A stretch of 64,000 nt of DNA from Palaeococcus pacificus DY20341 (GTDB taxonomy: Archaea; Methanobacteriota_B; Thermococci; Thermococcales; Thermococcaceae), in assembly GCF_000725425.1 (NCBI RefSeq), contig NZ_CP006019.1, forward strand, positions 372,001 through 436,000, written 5' to 3'. Below are positions 50,559 through 59,506 of this stretch, one piece after another. The notes below the pieces were generated by a model. That model ran no database searches. It was not told the DNA's origin and was given only the letters and a program-made list of their open reading frames with translations. Position numbers and translations under genes: made by a program. Position 1 is the stretch's first letter. The number at the start of each line of letters is the position of its first letter.

Positions 50559-51929
50559 TCACCCGATTATAATCCCTTTATCAAAGCGCATATGAGGCCC
50601 ACCAGAGCTTACATAAGCACTCTGTCCCTTGCCACAGCGACCCATCTCGAGGCCAAAGTCTTTTCCAACAGCGCTAATTTCCTTCAAAGCTTCGATAGCA
50701 ATCCCACTTATGGAGGTATCCCTTATAGGCTTCGTAATCTCGCCATTCTCTATGATGTATCCCTCTTGTACTCCCACTTGGAATGCTGAGTTGAGCTGTG
50801 CTTGTCCTCCTCTAAAGTCAACCACATAGTAGCCGAACTTAATGTTCTCTATGAGTTCCTCAAAGGAGTGATCACCGGGCTCAAAGATTGTGTTGCGCAT
50901 CCTAATTATTGGCGGATAAGTGTAGTTCTCGGCCCTAGCGTGGCCGTTTGGCTCCATTCCCCACTTATGAGCATATTCGCGGTTGAGCATTATCTCTTTC
51001 AAAATCCCGTTCTCTATGATGTGTATGTCCTTAACCGGAACACCCTCATCGTCGTACTTATCGTTTCCAAAGCCTCCCTCAACGATGCGTTCGCTCATGG
51101 TGACGTATTCAGGGGCGATTTGTTTTCCAATCAGCTCTTTGAAAGGTGAGTTTATGGTTAAATCTGCCTCCGCTAAGTGCCCCAAAGCTTCGTGGGCTAT
51201 AATTCCAACTACTATTGGCCCCGCAACTATTGGGAATTCTCCTCTCTTTGGAGCGACTCCGTCAAGCTGAGAGTGAACCTTCCTCAAAACTCTCTTGGCA
51301 ACTTCATCATTTGGCTCCCTCTCGCTGAAGAGCTCCCATCCAAAGTCAACTGCTCCTACTTCATCTCTCGCCGCTGCAAGCTTGTCTCCTTCTTTTCCTG
51401 TTGCCCAGACGTACTGCCATACATAGTTGAGCTCCCAAGTGATGTTTGTCCCTTCGTTTGTTAGGAGAATTTTCTCGCCGCTCGCGTCTTCATATCTGAG
51501 CTGTGTTGATTTAATGGCTTTATCCTCTTTTAGGAGTTTTTCTAATTCCCTTAAGTGCTCAACTTTTTCATCTATGCTGATCTCGGCAGGTTTAACTTTC
51601 ATCTTGCTCTTGACGAAGTCTTCGTATGTTTTTATCTCTGCCAGCTGAATTTTTTCCTTTTTGGACTGTGCTGTTGCTTTTGCAAGCTTGTAGGCTTCTT
51701 CAATAGCTTTGGTTAAGTCATCCAAGCGGTTTGTTGAAGAGAAACCCCACGCCCCATCTGCTAAAACTCTAATAGCAACTCCTCTTTGAACTTTGCCTGT
51801 AAATGTGGTAAAAGTCCCGTCTTTGAGCTCCAATGTGTTTTTCTTGATGCTTTCGTATCTCAGCTCAATGTATTCGGCTTTTAAATTGTCCATCGCCCAA
51901 TTTAAGGCGTCTTCCAATCTTTCGTGCAT
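50559..51929 (-). CDS. tldD: TldD-type zinc metalloprotease
   Basis: A 456-residue catalytic subunit with the metal-binding motif HEALGHLAEAD (HExxxH), an N-terminal ELRYESIKKNTLELKDGTF region, and the C-terminal GRCGKGQSAYVSSGGPHMRF motif that supplies a conserved cysteine. ATG 51929 follows AGGTGATAGCT. It is the first gene of the tldD-tldE operon, divergent from the cupin gene. The pair is widespread in archaea and was shown to be peptide-degrading in Sulfolobus. Confidence 0.9.
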   Translation of the reverse strand: MHERLEDALNWAMDNLKAEYIELRYESIKKNTLELKDGTFTTFTGKVQRGVAIRVLADGAWGFSSTNRLDDLTKAIEEAYKLAKATAQSKKEKIQLAEIKTYEDFVKSKMKVKPAEISIDEKVEHLRELEKLLKEDKAIKSTQLRYEDASGEKILLTNEGTNITWELNYVWQYVWATGKEGDKLAAARDEVGAVDFGWELFSEREPNDEVAKRVLRKVHSQLDGVAPKRGEFPIVAGPIVVGIIAHEALGHLAEADLTINSPFKELIGKQIAPEYVTMSERIVEGGFGNDKYDDEGVPVKDIHIIENGILKEIMLNREYAHKWGMEPNGHARAENYTYPPIIRMRNTIFEPGDHSFEELIENIKFGYYVVDFRGGQAQLNSAFQVGVQEGYIIENGEITKPIRDTSISGIAIEALKEISAVGKDFGLEMGRCGKGQSAYVSSGGPHMRFDKGIIIG

Positions 51930-52080
51930 AGCTATCACCTAAAATTCTAAATTGAATCCTTCTCTAAATTCTAGCGTTCTCCAGATATAAAAGGGTTTTG
52001 CGCAAATTTGAACACTAAAATGTCCGTCTTAACGAAGCCTTTTTAGAGAAGTAAAAAAGAGTTACTTATGGTGAAAAAAG

Positions 52081-52422
52081 ATGAAAGCTAACTGTGGTGA
52101 ATTTATTGACAGGGGAACTTATAGAAAGTGCCCTCTATTCAAAGGGGAGCTTCCGGATAACAGCTTCGCCCAAATAGTTGAGATCAAGCCAAAACAAACT
52201 GTTGCAAGGCATTATCATAAAGAACAGTATGAGCTCTTCTACATTATAAGCGGCGAGGCAAAGCTTGGGATTGGTGAAGAGACGTATGAGACAAAGCCGG
52301 GAGATATATATCTGGTGAAGCCGGGAACTATTCACTGGGTCGCTAATGAAAGCAACGAACCTTTTAGGCTCTTTGTGGTCAAGCTAAACTACTCTGGCGA
52401 TGATAGCGTCTGGCTGAAATGA
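52081..52422 (+). CDS. Cupin-domain protein
   Basis: A 113-residue single-cupin beta-barrel. The two metal-binding motifs are present: HYHKEQYELFYIISGEAKLGIG (His, His and Glu) and PGDIYLVKPGTIHWVANES (third His). This is often a metal-dependent dioxygenase, isomerase or sugar-binding fold; the small size leaves it open. Start ATG 52081 follows GGTGAAAA. It stands alone between the divergent tldD and a rhomboid-like gene. Confidence 0.85.
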   Translation: MKANCGEFIDRGTYRKCPLFKGELPDNSFAQIVEIKPKQTVARHYHKEQYELFYIISGEAKLGIGEETYETKPGDIYLVKPGTIHWVANESNEPFRLFVVKLNYSGDDSVWLK

Positions 52423-52499
52423 GGGGTTACTTTTTTATTTTCTTTTTAACAAGAAACATAACGATAAATATATATGGATTCTGAAACAGAGATATACTT

Positions 52500-53321
52500 A
52501 TGTCAGTGTTAACGGAAAAGAGAAAGCCCTTTGCTAAGATTTTTGTATCTATTATCATTGTTATGATACTCTTTTACTTGGCGCCTGATTGGGTTCAAAG
52601 AAAGCTGGCCCTCAATTACCGAACGTTTTCCTTTTTGAACTCGTTTGACTTTTTGCGACTGTATACAATGCACTTTGTTCATAAAAAAGCCCGTCATCTT
52701 TTGGGAAATCTCATACCCTTTATCGTTGTGTTTCCCATGCTTTATTATCTTGCAGAGGCTAGTGATGATTTAATAACCTTCAAGCGCTTTCTGTTTTTCA
52801 CGCTCGTGCTTCTTCCTCCAGTGTTGGCTCTCGTAGACCTTCCAATCCTAAGAGCATATGGGTTCGTATATGGAATGGGTTTTTCGGGCATAGATATGGC
52901 TTTTGTTGGTGCTTTACCTTATTTCACTGGCCGCTATCTTAAAAGGAAGCTGAACTTTGATGTTTCCCCGATTTTATTAACGCAATCTCTCCTTCTGTTT
53001 TTCACAGCAGTGATTGCATATATTTATGGGATGGTTGTTGTATGGGTTGCTCTTCTGATAGGCACACTTTCAATGCTCGTTGCTCCAGTAAAAACTGCTT
53101 TTGAAGAGTATGATAAAATGTTTGGTAAGAATGCAAGAAGGTTTAAGTGTTCAGTATTTTTCTTTATTTTGCTTTCTATGGGTGTTAGTTTGCCTGTGAT
53201 ATGGGGAGCTTTCCCCAAACAGCTTACAGAAAGCTTTGGTCTTGTTGATGTTGTGCTTCACTACCTCGGTCTTTTCAGCACACTTTATATATTTCCCCTT
53301 ATTAATGAGAAGCTCTCATAA
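52500..53321 (+). CDS. Rhomboid-like intramembrane protein
   Basis: A 273-residue protein with six to seven membrane helices and the residue pattern of rhomboid proteases: His66 and Asn70 in RHLLGNLIPF (oxyanion and structural positions), Ser129 in GMGFSGID (GxSG catalytic motif) and His254 in VLHYLGLFS (catalytic base in the last helix). Spacing is consistent with a Ser-His dyad, but the rest of the sequence is divergent and family membership needs testing. The ATG at 52500 has no ribosome site; a TATA-like AAATATATAT at 52466-52475 suggests a near-leaderless message. Confidence 0.6.
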   Translation: MSVLTEKRKPFAKIFVSIIIVMILFYLAPDWVQRKLALNYRTFSFLNSFDFLRLYTMHFVHKKARHLLGNLIPFIVVFPMLYYLAEASDDLITFKRFLFFTLVLLPPVLALVDLPILRAYGFVYGMGFSGIDMAFVGALPYFTGRYLKRKLNFDVSPILLTQSLLLFFTAVIAYIYGMVVVWVALLIGTLSMLVAPVKTAFEEYDKMFGKNARRFKCSVFFFILLSMGVSLPVIWGAFPKQLTESFGLVDVVLHYLGLFSTLYIFPLINEKLS

Positions 53322-53966
53322 TAGCTCCCCGAATAGTAAATCTTCCTTTTTACCTCCTGCTTTTTTAAAAACTTTTTCGCTCCATCTAATTTTCCCAACA
53401 CTCTTAGGCTCATGAGAATCACTTGCAAAAGTTAACTTAACCCCTCGCTTAATGCAGAGTTTTATGAAATCCAAGTCAGGAACGTTATAACGTGAGCTTA
53501 TCTCAAAGGCCTTGCCGTGCTCTTCTGCAAGTGCTATTACCTCTCTGAGCTCTTCCTCACTTGGATGGCCTATGTATGGAAATACGTTACCGAAATGACC
53601 TATTATGTCAATATTTTTGTCTTGAATAGCGAGCTTTACAAGCTCTACGTACTTCCAGGATTCACCAACTCCAAACCAAAAATGGACTGAGGCAATTGCG
53701 TAGTCGAGTCTCTTCCTAATATCATCGGTTATATCAACACCCGTCTCCATTATGTTTGCCTCTATCCCGGCTAAAACCACTATCTCACTCTCTTCTTTAG
53801 CCCGTTTTATATCTCTCAGGTAGTGGTTTAGGTTTGTGAAGCTTAAGTAGTGGATGTGGTCGCTTATTCCCACAAGCTTAATGCCGTGCATTTCGGCGTA
53901 GGCCACGTTGTCCAGAACATCCCCAATGCCGTCTGAAAACTTAGTATGCGTGTGCAAATCCATCAT
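53316..53966 (-). CDS. PHP-domain phosphoesterase
   Basis: A 216-residue metal-dependent phosphoesterase of the PHP family. The metal ligands are complete: DLHTHTKFSDG at the N-terminus, GISDHIHYL, an acidic AGIEANIMETG, ASVHFWFG, IIGHFGN and FASDSHEP. Stand-alone PHP proteins include histidinol phosphatases and nucleotide or polynucleotide phosphoesterases. The first ATG (53966) lies about 25 bases after an AAGCTTTTTAAG box with no ribosome site, suggesting a leaderless start; a GTG at 54002 is in frame but lies upstream of that box. It converges with the rhomboid-like gene (6-base overlap). Confidence 0.85.
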   Translation of the reverse strand: MMDLHTHTKFSDGIGDVLDNVAYAEMHGIKLVGISDHIHYLSFTNLNHYLRDIKRAKEESEIVVLAGIEANIMETGVDITDDIRKRLDYAIASVHFWFGVGESWKYVELVKLAIQDKNIDIIGHFGNVFPYIGHPSEEELREVIALAEEHGKAFEISSRYNVPDLDFIKLCIKRGVKLTFASDSHEPKSVGKIRWSEKVFKKAGGKKEDLLFGELL

Positions 53967-54017
53967 GATAAAAAATAGAAGAGACGACTTAAAAAGCTTC
54001 ACTACTTACGAAACAGG

Positions 54018-55247
54018 TCAGACCGTTGCTTCCCCAGCTTCGGTGCCGACGCTCATAACAATCTCCTTGAAGTTGATGTAGTAATAGGCCAAGGCAATGA
54101 GGCTTAGGATAACTAAGATAGCCACGAGGTTTGAAACATCGACGATGTCGAGGAGGGGTCCGATGAGTGCCATTCCAAGTGGTGTCGTCGCAAGTATCGC
54201 CGTCTCAAATGCTGAGAAAAATCTAGCACGAACTTCGTTGGGGACGGCCTTCTGGAGCTTTGTGGTAATGGGGACGTTTACCATGGTGTTGAAAAAGCCA
54301 AAAGCGGTGAATGTCCCGATGAGCATTGGATATGCAGTTCCTTTGAAATACGGATGTGCCGCTGCTGCTAGGACGAATAAGCACAGGAGCTGTGCGAGGA
54401 GGGCCTTAAACAATAGATTCTCGGAGGACTCTTTGAGCTTTCCAGCTATGATGATATTTCCTGCCAAAGCTCCAACTGTTGCAGCAGTCTCGATGCTCCC
54501 GAACTGGACGGATGAAAAGCCAAGGACTACCCGCGATACATAGGGGAGAACGACTGCAAACACGGGATTGAGGAGGGTGTTTAGGATTATTGCAAAGCTC
54601 ACGAGGATCATAAGGCTCCGGGAGTCCTTTATAAACCTAAATCCTTCACGCATCTCACTCCAGACTTCAGCCAGGCTTGAGAGCTCCTTTGTTTCCCAGC
54701 GGTACTCAATGAGTGTCTCGAACAGCCCTGAGCCTAAGAAGCTGGCGGCGTTTATCATAATTGCTAATTTTATTCCTCCAAGAGCATAGATAAGTCCACC
54801 AACAACCGGTCCTACCATGCGGATTATGAGTCCCCCGCTCTGGAGCATTGAGTTGGCTTGGGCCAGCTGTTCCTTTTTCACAAGGTCGGGGAACATCCCT
54901 GATATGCCCGCTGCGAAGAATGAGCCCATTATGCTCATGATAACCTGAACCACGAGGAGGCTCCTTAAGTCAAGCAGATTGAGGGTGATAACTCCGAAGA
55001 GCAGAACACCCCTCGCAATGTCAAGCCACACCATTAACGCTTTTCTGTTGTACCTGTCTCCGATTACCCCTGCGATGGGGTTTACGAGGAGCCTCGGAAT
55101 GAGTTCCGCCATCACGAAAAGGCCCATCATCGTCCCGCTGCCGGTCTTATCGAGGACATAGAGCGGCACAGCTATGTCTTGAATAACCCAGCCTGCCTGA
55201 GATATCCATCTGCCAACTGCATAGAGCCAGAAGTTTTTATTGAGCAT
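54018..55247 (-). CDS. MFS transporter (multidrug/siderophore-exporter-like)
   Basis: A 409-residue, 12-helix transporter. The signature IAGVIGDRYNRKALMVWLDIARG lies between helices 2 and 3, and the N-terminus LYAVGRWISQAGWVIQDIAVPLYVLDKTGSG is typical of the EntS/MFS_3 group of exporters. The ATG follows GGTGGTAAAA. It is the last gene of a four-gene leftward operon that starts with an ArsR regulator. The substrate is unknown; the ArsR context suggests inducible export. Confidence 0.85.
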   Translation of the reverse strand: MLNKNFWLYAVGRWISQAGWVIQDIAVPLYVLDKTGSGTMMGLFVMAELIPRLLVNPIAGVIGDRYNRKALMVWLDIARGVLLFGVITLNLLDLRSLLVVQVIMSIMGSFFAAGISGMFPDLVKKEQLAQANSMLQSGGLIIRMVGPVVGGLIYALGGIKLAIMINAASFLGSGLFETLIEYRWETKELSSLAEVWSEMREGFRFIKDSRSLMILVSFAIILNTLLNPVFAVVLPYVSRVVLGFSSVQFGSIETAATVGALAGNIIIAGKLKESSENLLFKALLAQLLCLFVLAAAAHPYFKGTAYPMLIGTFTAFGFFNTMVNVPITTKLQKAVPNEVRARFFSAFETAILATTPLGMALIGPLLDIVDVSNLVAILVILSLIALAYYYINFKEIVMSVGTEAGEATV

Positions 55248-55276
55248 TTTTTACCACCGGTTCCATGTTAGAGTGG

Positions 55277-55387
55277 TCAGTTGCAATTACATTTGTGCGC
55301 AGTGGTGATCAGACTAAACATCTCTAAATCACCATTCGCGACGTTTATCACTACCTCGCTAACGCCGTTGAACTCTATGATACTCAT
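55277..55387 (-). CDS. Possible 36-residue ORF between membrane protein and MFS genes
   Basis: MSIIEFNGVSEVVINVANGDLEM... ends HKCNCN before TGA. The ATG overlaps the stop of the preceding membrane-protein gene as ATGA, the same coupling used elsewhere in this operon, but there is no clear ribosome site. It fills the only gap in the operon. It could be a small peptide, or a beta-strand remnant cut off from the upstream protein by an old mutation. Confidence 0.3.
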   Translation of the reverse strand: MSIIEFNGVSEVVINVANGDLEMFSLITTAHKCNCN

Positions 55388-56685
55388 CCTATGAATGTCA
55401 TGAGCTCATCTAAGAGCTCCTTGACTTTCTTGGCAACCCTTATTTTGTCTATGCCGAGCCCGTCAATCAGCTCCGCACTCTGCTCGTCCGCTATCTCCTT
55501 CGCCTTTTCAAGAACTAGTTTAAAGGCATGCTCATCTTCTATCGTGTAGCTCCTTCCACCGCTCCTTATCTTCACTTTACCATCGCGGGCTGAGATAACT
55601 ATGTCCTCTATCGAAACCTTTGCCTTCCTTTTGCCGACGGTAATAGCCACGTCACTGGTCTTCAATGACACGTATTTTCTTCCAACGGTCAGGCTTTCAT
55701 TTCCGCTCGTGTACTTGACATACTCAGGAGAAACCTTCAGCGTGAATTCCTCAGTTTTTATTGTCATCCTATCCCCAAACTTGGAAAGTCTGAAGCCGTT
55801 GTTTAGCTCAGCTATTGTAAAGCCCTCCCCTTTGATTATGCCGGGACTTCCTTCTTTAATCTTCATCGGGCCGATTTTAACATTGCTTCCCTCTGGCGTC
55901 TCGAGAACCTCCAAGAAGGGCATCTTAACGTACGTGAAGTCCTCACTTTCATAGACCTTTATTATTCCGAGGTCAACCACATCTCCTCTCTTGTATCCCC
56001 TGTACAGCCTGTTCGGGTTGAGTAACCTTTCCATACGTTTGGCAAATTCCCTATCGCCCTCCACTTTCCTGCCTCCAAGCTCCTCCCTTGTCCATACTGC
56101 TACTGGTGAAGAAAGGGAGCGCTTTATATTTCCTATTGGCGTTTCCGCTTCAACCTCAACTTCTCCGTCTATAACATAGCCTACTCTCTTTTTTCCGAAC
56201 TTTATTGGATATGCTTTTCCCTCTCCTCTGAGGATGACTCCATCCAGTTCTGTCTCATCAAAAGCGTAGGCCTTCTTATCCACCCGGATATCGAATCTCT
56301 CAACATCCACTTTTCCTACAAAGAATCCCGCTAAAGCAAGGACTACCGAGTAGGCAAATGCCTTTCCAGCCCAGCCTTCAAAAGCAGGGTTTAATCCAAT
56401 GTATTTCGCGAAGAACAGGAACACCGCCACGAGAAATGCTCCCTTAGCTAAGGCAAATATTACCGACGAGACCGTAATTCCAAACCATTTCCCTGCTCCC
56501 AATAGCTCACCCAAAACTATGAGGCCTATTATGGCAAGCGTCAGCTGATAGTCGTACTTTTCCAAATCCAGCCATCCCTTTAAAAGCCAAACCACGAGCA
56601 CTATGAACGTGAAAGACCTCACATATTCTTTAAGCCTGAATCTGAGGCTGTCCTCTTCCATTACATACCTCCACATAACGCTCAT
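55384..56685 (-). CDS. Membrane-anchored beta-rich protein, unknown
   Basis: A 433-residue protein with about four N-terminal membrane helices (residues 28-125) and then about 270 residues rich in short beta strands with a repeated 10-15-residue rhythm (GDRMTIKTEEFTLKVSPEYVKYTSGNESLTVGRKYVSLKT...). This resembles a beta-solenoid or DUF4097-like adhesin fold. A short helical tail ends it. ATG 56685 overlaps the ArsR stop (ATGA) and has GGGGAGGTGG upstream; ATG 56661 after GGAGGT is an alternative. Its function is probably tied to the ArsR signal. Confidence 0.65.
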   Translation of the reverse strand: MSVMWRYVMEEDSLRFRLKEYVRSFTFIVLVVWLLKGWLDLEKYDYQLTLAIIGLIVLGELLGAGKWFGITVSSVIFALAKGAFLVAVFLFFAKYIGLNPAFEGWAGKAFAYSVVLALAGFFVGKVDVERFDIRVDKKAYAFDETELDGVILRGEGKAYPIKFGKKRVGYVIDGEVEVEAETPIGNIKRSLSSPVAVWTREELGGRKVEGDREFAKRMERLLNPNRLYRGYKRGDVVDLGIIKVYESEDFTYVKMPFLEVLETPEGSNVKIGPMKIKEGSPGIIKGEGFTIAELNNGFRLSKFGDRMTIKTEEFTLKVSPEYVKYTSGNESLTVGRKYVSLKTSDVAITVGKRKAKVSIEDIVISARDGKVKIRSGGRSYTIEDEHAFKLVLEKAKEIADEQSAELIDGLGIDKIRVAKKVKELLDELMTFIG

Positions 56686-57095
56686 TCTTCCACCTCCCCT
56701 AAAGCGACTATAATCTCCAAAAGCCTGAGCAAAAGCCTTCCATTCTCCGTAATTTCATAAGCCTCCCTGCTCCTAACCATCCTCGTCCTCTTGAGAAGTT
56801 TGAGATGATGAGAAACCGTCGGAGACTCAACGCCTAAAGCTTCTTTAAGCTCCTTGAAGGTCATTGGCCTCTTTGAGAGCATTCTCAAAATTTTAATTCT
56901 GTCCGCATTGGCTAAGCTCTTGAGGACTTTTGCTGCTTTTTCCTCATCGAGTTCAAGGGCTCCTTTTTCAAGCTTCTCTCTAAGGCGCTGCTTTATTGAA
57001 ATCATTACTTCATCTACTGGGCTTTCCTCTATACTCTCCTCAAGCACCTCCAAACGCTTCTTAAGTTCCTCAAGCTGCCTTTTCAAATCCTCCAT
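56682..57095 (-). CDS. ArsR-family winged-helix regulator
   Basis: A 137-residue regulator with an N-terminal coiled coil (residues 1-35, LKRQLEELKKRLEVLEESIEES) and an ArsR winged helix from about residue 60: LKSLANADRIKILRMLSKRPMTFKELKEALGVESPTVSHHLKLLKRTRMV. The metal-binding CxCxxC of classical ArsR is absent, so the signal is something else. ATG 57095 follows GGTGAAG. Palindromes over its promoter suggest autoregulation of the whole operon. Confidence 0.85.
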   Translation of the reverse strand: MEDLKRQLEELKKRLEVLEESIEESPVDEVMISIKQRLREKLEKGALELDEEKAAKVLKSLANADRIKILRMLSKRPMTFKELKEALGVESPTVSHHLKLLKRTRMVRSREAYEITENGRLLLRLLEIIVALGEVEE

Positions 57096-57106
57096 CTTCA
57101 CCACGG

Positions 57107-57136
57107 TACAAACTTTTGTAGTACAATTTTCTGTAC
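57107..57136 (-). promoter_or_regulatory. Tandem palindromic operator of the ArsR operon
   Basis: Two adjacent inverted repeats: TACAAA-CT-TTTGTA (57107-57120) and GTACA-ATTTTC-TGTAC (57121-57136), sharing TACA/TGTA half-sites. They lie downstream of the TATA box (57153-57165, read leftward) and cover the predicted transcription start and leader. This is the expected position for repression of the ArsR operon. The divergent ABC transporter gene starts 110 bases to the right. Confidence 0.6.
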
Positions 57137-57245
57137 TAAACTAGTGTGATTGGTATATAAAAATTTATCGCTTCCCCGAGTTAGGGTAGTAACATAAAAG
57201 CAAGGTTTATTAATAAAACTTCATCACTTAATTATGGTGAGTAGA

Positions 57246-58007
57246 ATGATTGAAGTTGATGGCCTCGTTAAAAAGTTTGGGGATACCTTGGCGATCGATG
57301 GAATAAGCTTCACTGTTTACGATGGTGAGATTTATGGTCTTCTTGGGCCTAATGGAAGCGGTAAAAGCACCACAATGAAAATTCTCTCTGGAATTTTAAG
57401 GCCGACTGAAGGAAAAGTTCTCGTTGGGGGGATAGATGTTGCAAAGAACCCCTTGGAAGTCAAGAAAATAGTTGGCTATGTCCCAGAGACGCCCATCCTC
57501 TACGAGAGTCTAACACCAAGCGAACTCTTCAATTTTGTGGGCAGTATTAGGGGCATTCCAAAGAATAAACTCGAAGAGCGGGTGAACTACTTCGTTAAAG
57601 CCTTTGGCATAGAGGAGTATCTGGAGCAGTTTATAGGCACTTTGAGCTTTGGAACCCAGCAGAAGGTCTCTCTAATAACTGCTCTCCTTCATGATCCTCA
57701 TGTGTTGATTTTGGATGAAGCTATGAACGGTTTGGATCCAAAAACGGCGAGGATTTTGAGGGAGCTTTTGCTCGAGTTTAAGCGTGAGGGAAGGAGTATA
57801 GTATTTTCGACGCACGTTTTGCCTTTGGCCGAAATGATATGCGATAGAATTGGCGTGATTTACAAGGGAAAAATAATAGCTGAAGGGACGATAAACGAGC
57901 TGAAGGAAAAAGCTCACGAGGAGAACCTGGAGGACATCTTTTTAAAGCTAACAGAGAGCAAAGATGAAATCTATGGTATAGTTCAAGCTCTAAAAGAGAG
58001 CCTGTAG
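57246..58007 (+). CDS. ABC transporter ATP-binding protein
   Basis: A 253-residue ABC ATPase of the ABC-2 exporter type. Walker A is GPNGSGKST, the signature LSFGTQQKV (a variant of LSGGQ), Walker B VLILDEAMNGLD, and the switch FSTHVLPLAE. ATG 57246 follows GGTGAGTAGA; ATG 57234 is less likely. The permease gene starts 8 bases after the stop. It diverges from the ArsR operon, and both may respond to the same signal. Confidence 0.9.
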   Translation: MIEVDGLVKKFGDTLAIDGISFTVYDGEIYGLLGPNGSGKSTTMKILSGILRPTEGKVLVGGIDVAKNPLEVKKIVGYVPETPILYESLTPSELFNFVGSIRGIPKNKLEERVNYFVKAFGIEEYLEQFIGTLSFGTQQKVSLITALLHDPHVLILDEAMNGLDPKTARILRELLLEFKREGRSIVFSTHVLPLAEMICDRIGVIYKGKIIAEGTINELKEKAHEENLEDIFLKLTESKDEIYGIVQALKESL

Positions 58008-58015
58008 GTGGGAGA

Positions 58016-59506
58016 ATGTTCGAAATCGTGCGGATACTTTACAAAGAGCTTCACTATCAAATTGTAAAGCGGAACCCGATTGTGGCAAATGATGAGAAGA
58101 AGTTCAAGCAGCAGCTTAAAACCGCACTCAGCGTTAAGCGCAACATTGGCTTCCAATCCTTGGCCTTCTTGGCCTTTGGTGCTTTCTCTGCTGTTAGCTT
58201 AGCTCTTTCATCGAACAAATACGTTATGGCTTCCCTTCTGGTTTCACTTGCGTTAATCCCATTCATATTTTCGCTCTATGTGACGGCAGTCCAATCTTCT
58301 TATGTGCTTTCGGTGGGTCTCTTTGAGCCGCTAAAAACGCTCCCAATAAGGGTAGGAGCTCTCTACTTAAGCGAACTTCTGTTCTTGGATCTAATCCCTG
58401 CAATGGCAATTGTTTTGCCTAGCGTAGCCGTTCTTGCTGTTAAGTTTCCAGTAAGTGCATTTTTAGTGTTGCTTTGGATGCTTATGGGAGTGCTCGCAGG
58501 TCACACAATAGGATTGGTCATATTAACTTTCTTTGGCTTGAGAATAAGTGTGGGAAAGAGCAGAGGACACTCCATAAAAAGCTTTTTGAAAATAGTGGCG
58601 CTCTTCCTCTTCATGAGCCTGTTCTATGCCCTCTACTATATACAGGAATACCTAGTGGAGAACAGCGAAAAAGTGGCGGCGATAATTGGAAGGTACTCCC
58701 TCGCCTATCCTTTTACGGTAGCCTCGGTTTTTGAGCCCATTAAAAGCTTCCTTCTTCTGGCAGGTTATGCAGCTTTTTTGGCTCCTATCTACTATTTCAC
58801 ACTTAAGAAAGTTTGGGAAAGAGTTTTGGAGCCTCAGCTCATATCCGAAAGAGCGAAAAGCGCGAAGTTTAAAGCATCAGCTGGAGGAAAAGTCTTTACG
58901 CTGCTCCTAAAGGATCTGAGGATAATTTTTAGGAAAACAGCAATGCTCACGGGCTTTTTAGTTCCCCTCTACATTGTTATGCCCCAACTTTTCATTGTTA
59001 TAAAAGAAGGAAAGTTCTCGGTAACCCATGCGATGGCGCTCTTCTTTGCGGTTGGCCTTTTTACCACGGCGGGAGCAGATGCCGTCTTAAAGGTTGAAGG
59101 AAAAGTTTTGGACTTTCTAAGGACTCTCCCACTTGATAAGAACGCCTATGCCGTCGGTAAAGCCCTCTCAATGAGTGTAGTCCCTTCAGCTATTACTCTC
59201 TTAGTGTTTGCTGTTGCGTACTACTTCAACGGAAGCGAAGCACTCTATTTGCTTCCCTATACGTTCCTGCTTCCTTTGACAGCTTCACTCACGACGATGT
59301 TCTACTTCTTCCATTATGAGGGCAATGAAATAGGTGTCCCTGAAGTGACATTTGCTCACATAATACTCCTCTTTATACTTGTAGGAATGCTCTTTGCTAT
59401 CATAGGCATTCCTCCTCTCCTAATAGCTACGCCACTGGGCTATTTTGTAAGCTATGCCATTGCAGCAGTGCTCTTAGGCTTGCTTCTCTTTTCAATGAGG
59501 CGTTAG
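58016..59506 (+). CDS. ABC-2 type transporter permease
   Basis: A 496-residue membrane protein with about 12 hydrophobic helices and a long cytosolic N-terminal helix (residues 1-40, KELHYQIVKRNPIVANDEKKFKQQ). The two halves look like a duplicated six-helix ABC-2 unit, each starting with a charged segment (LKDLRIIFRKTAMLTGF at about residue 298). It pairs with the ATPase upstream to form an exporter. The ATG follows GGTGGGAGA. The substrate is unknown. Confidence 0.85.
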   Translation: MFEIVRILYKELHYQIVKRNPIVANDEKKFKQQLKTALSVKRNIGFQSLAFLAFGAFSAVSLALSSNKYVMASLLVSLALIPFIFSLYVTAVQSSYVLSVGLFEPLKTLPIRVGALYLSELLFLDLIPAMAIVLPSVAVLAVKFPVSAFLVLLWMLMGVLAGHTIGLVILTFFGLRISVGKSRGHSIKSFLKIVALFLFMSLFYALYYIQEYLVENSEKVAAIIGRYSLAYPFTVASVFEPIKSFLLLAGYAAFLAPIYYFTLKKVWERVLEPQLISERAKSAKFKASAGGKVFTLLLKDLRIIFRKTAMLTGFLVPLYIVMPQLFIVIKEGKFSVTHAMALFFAVGLFTTAGADAVLKVEGKVLDFLRTLPLDKNAYAVGKALSMSVVPSAITLLVFAVAYYFNGSEALYLLPYTFLLPLTASLTTMFYFFHYEGNEIGVPEVTFAHIILLFILVGMLFAIIGIPPLLIATPLGYFVSYAIAAVLLGLLLFSMRR

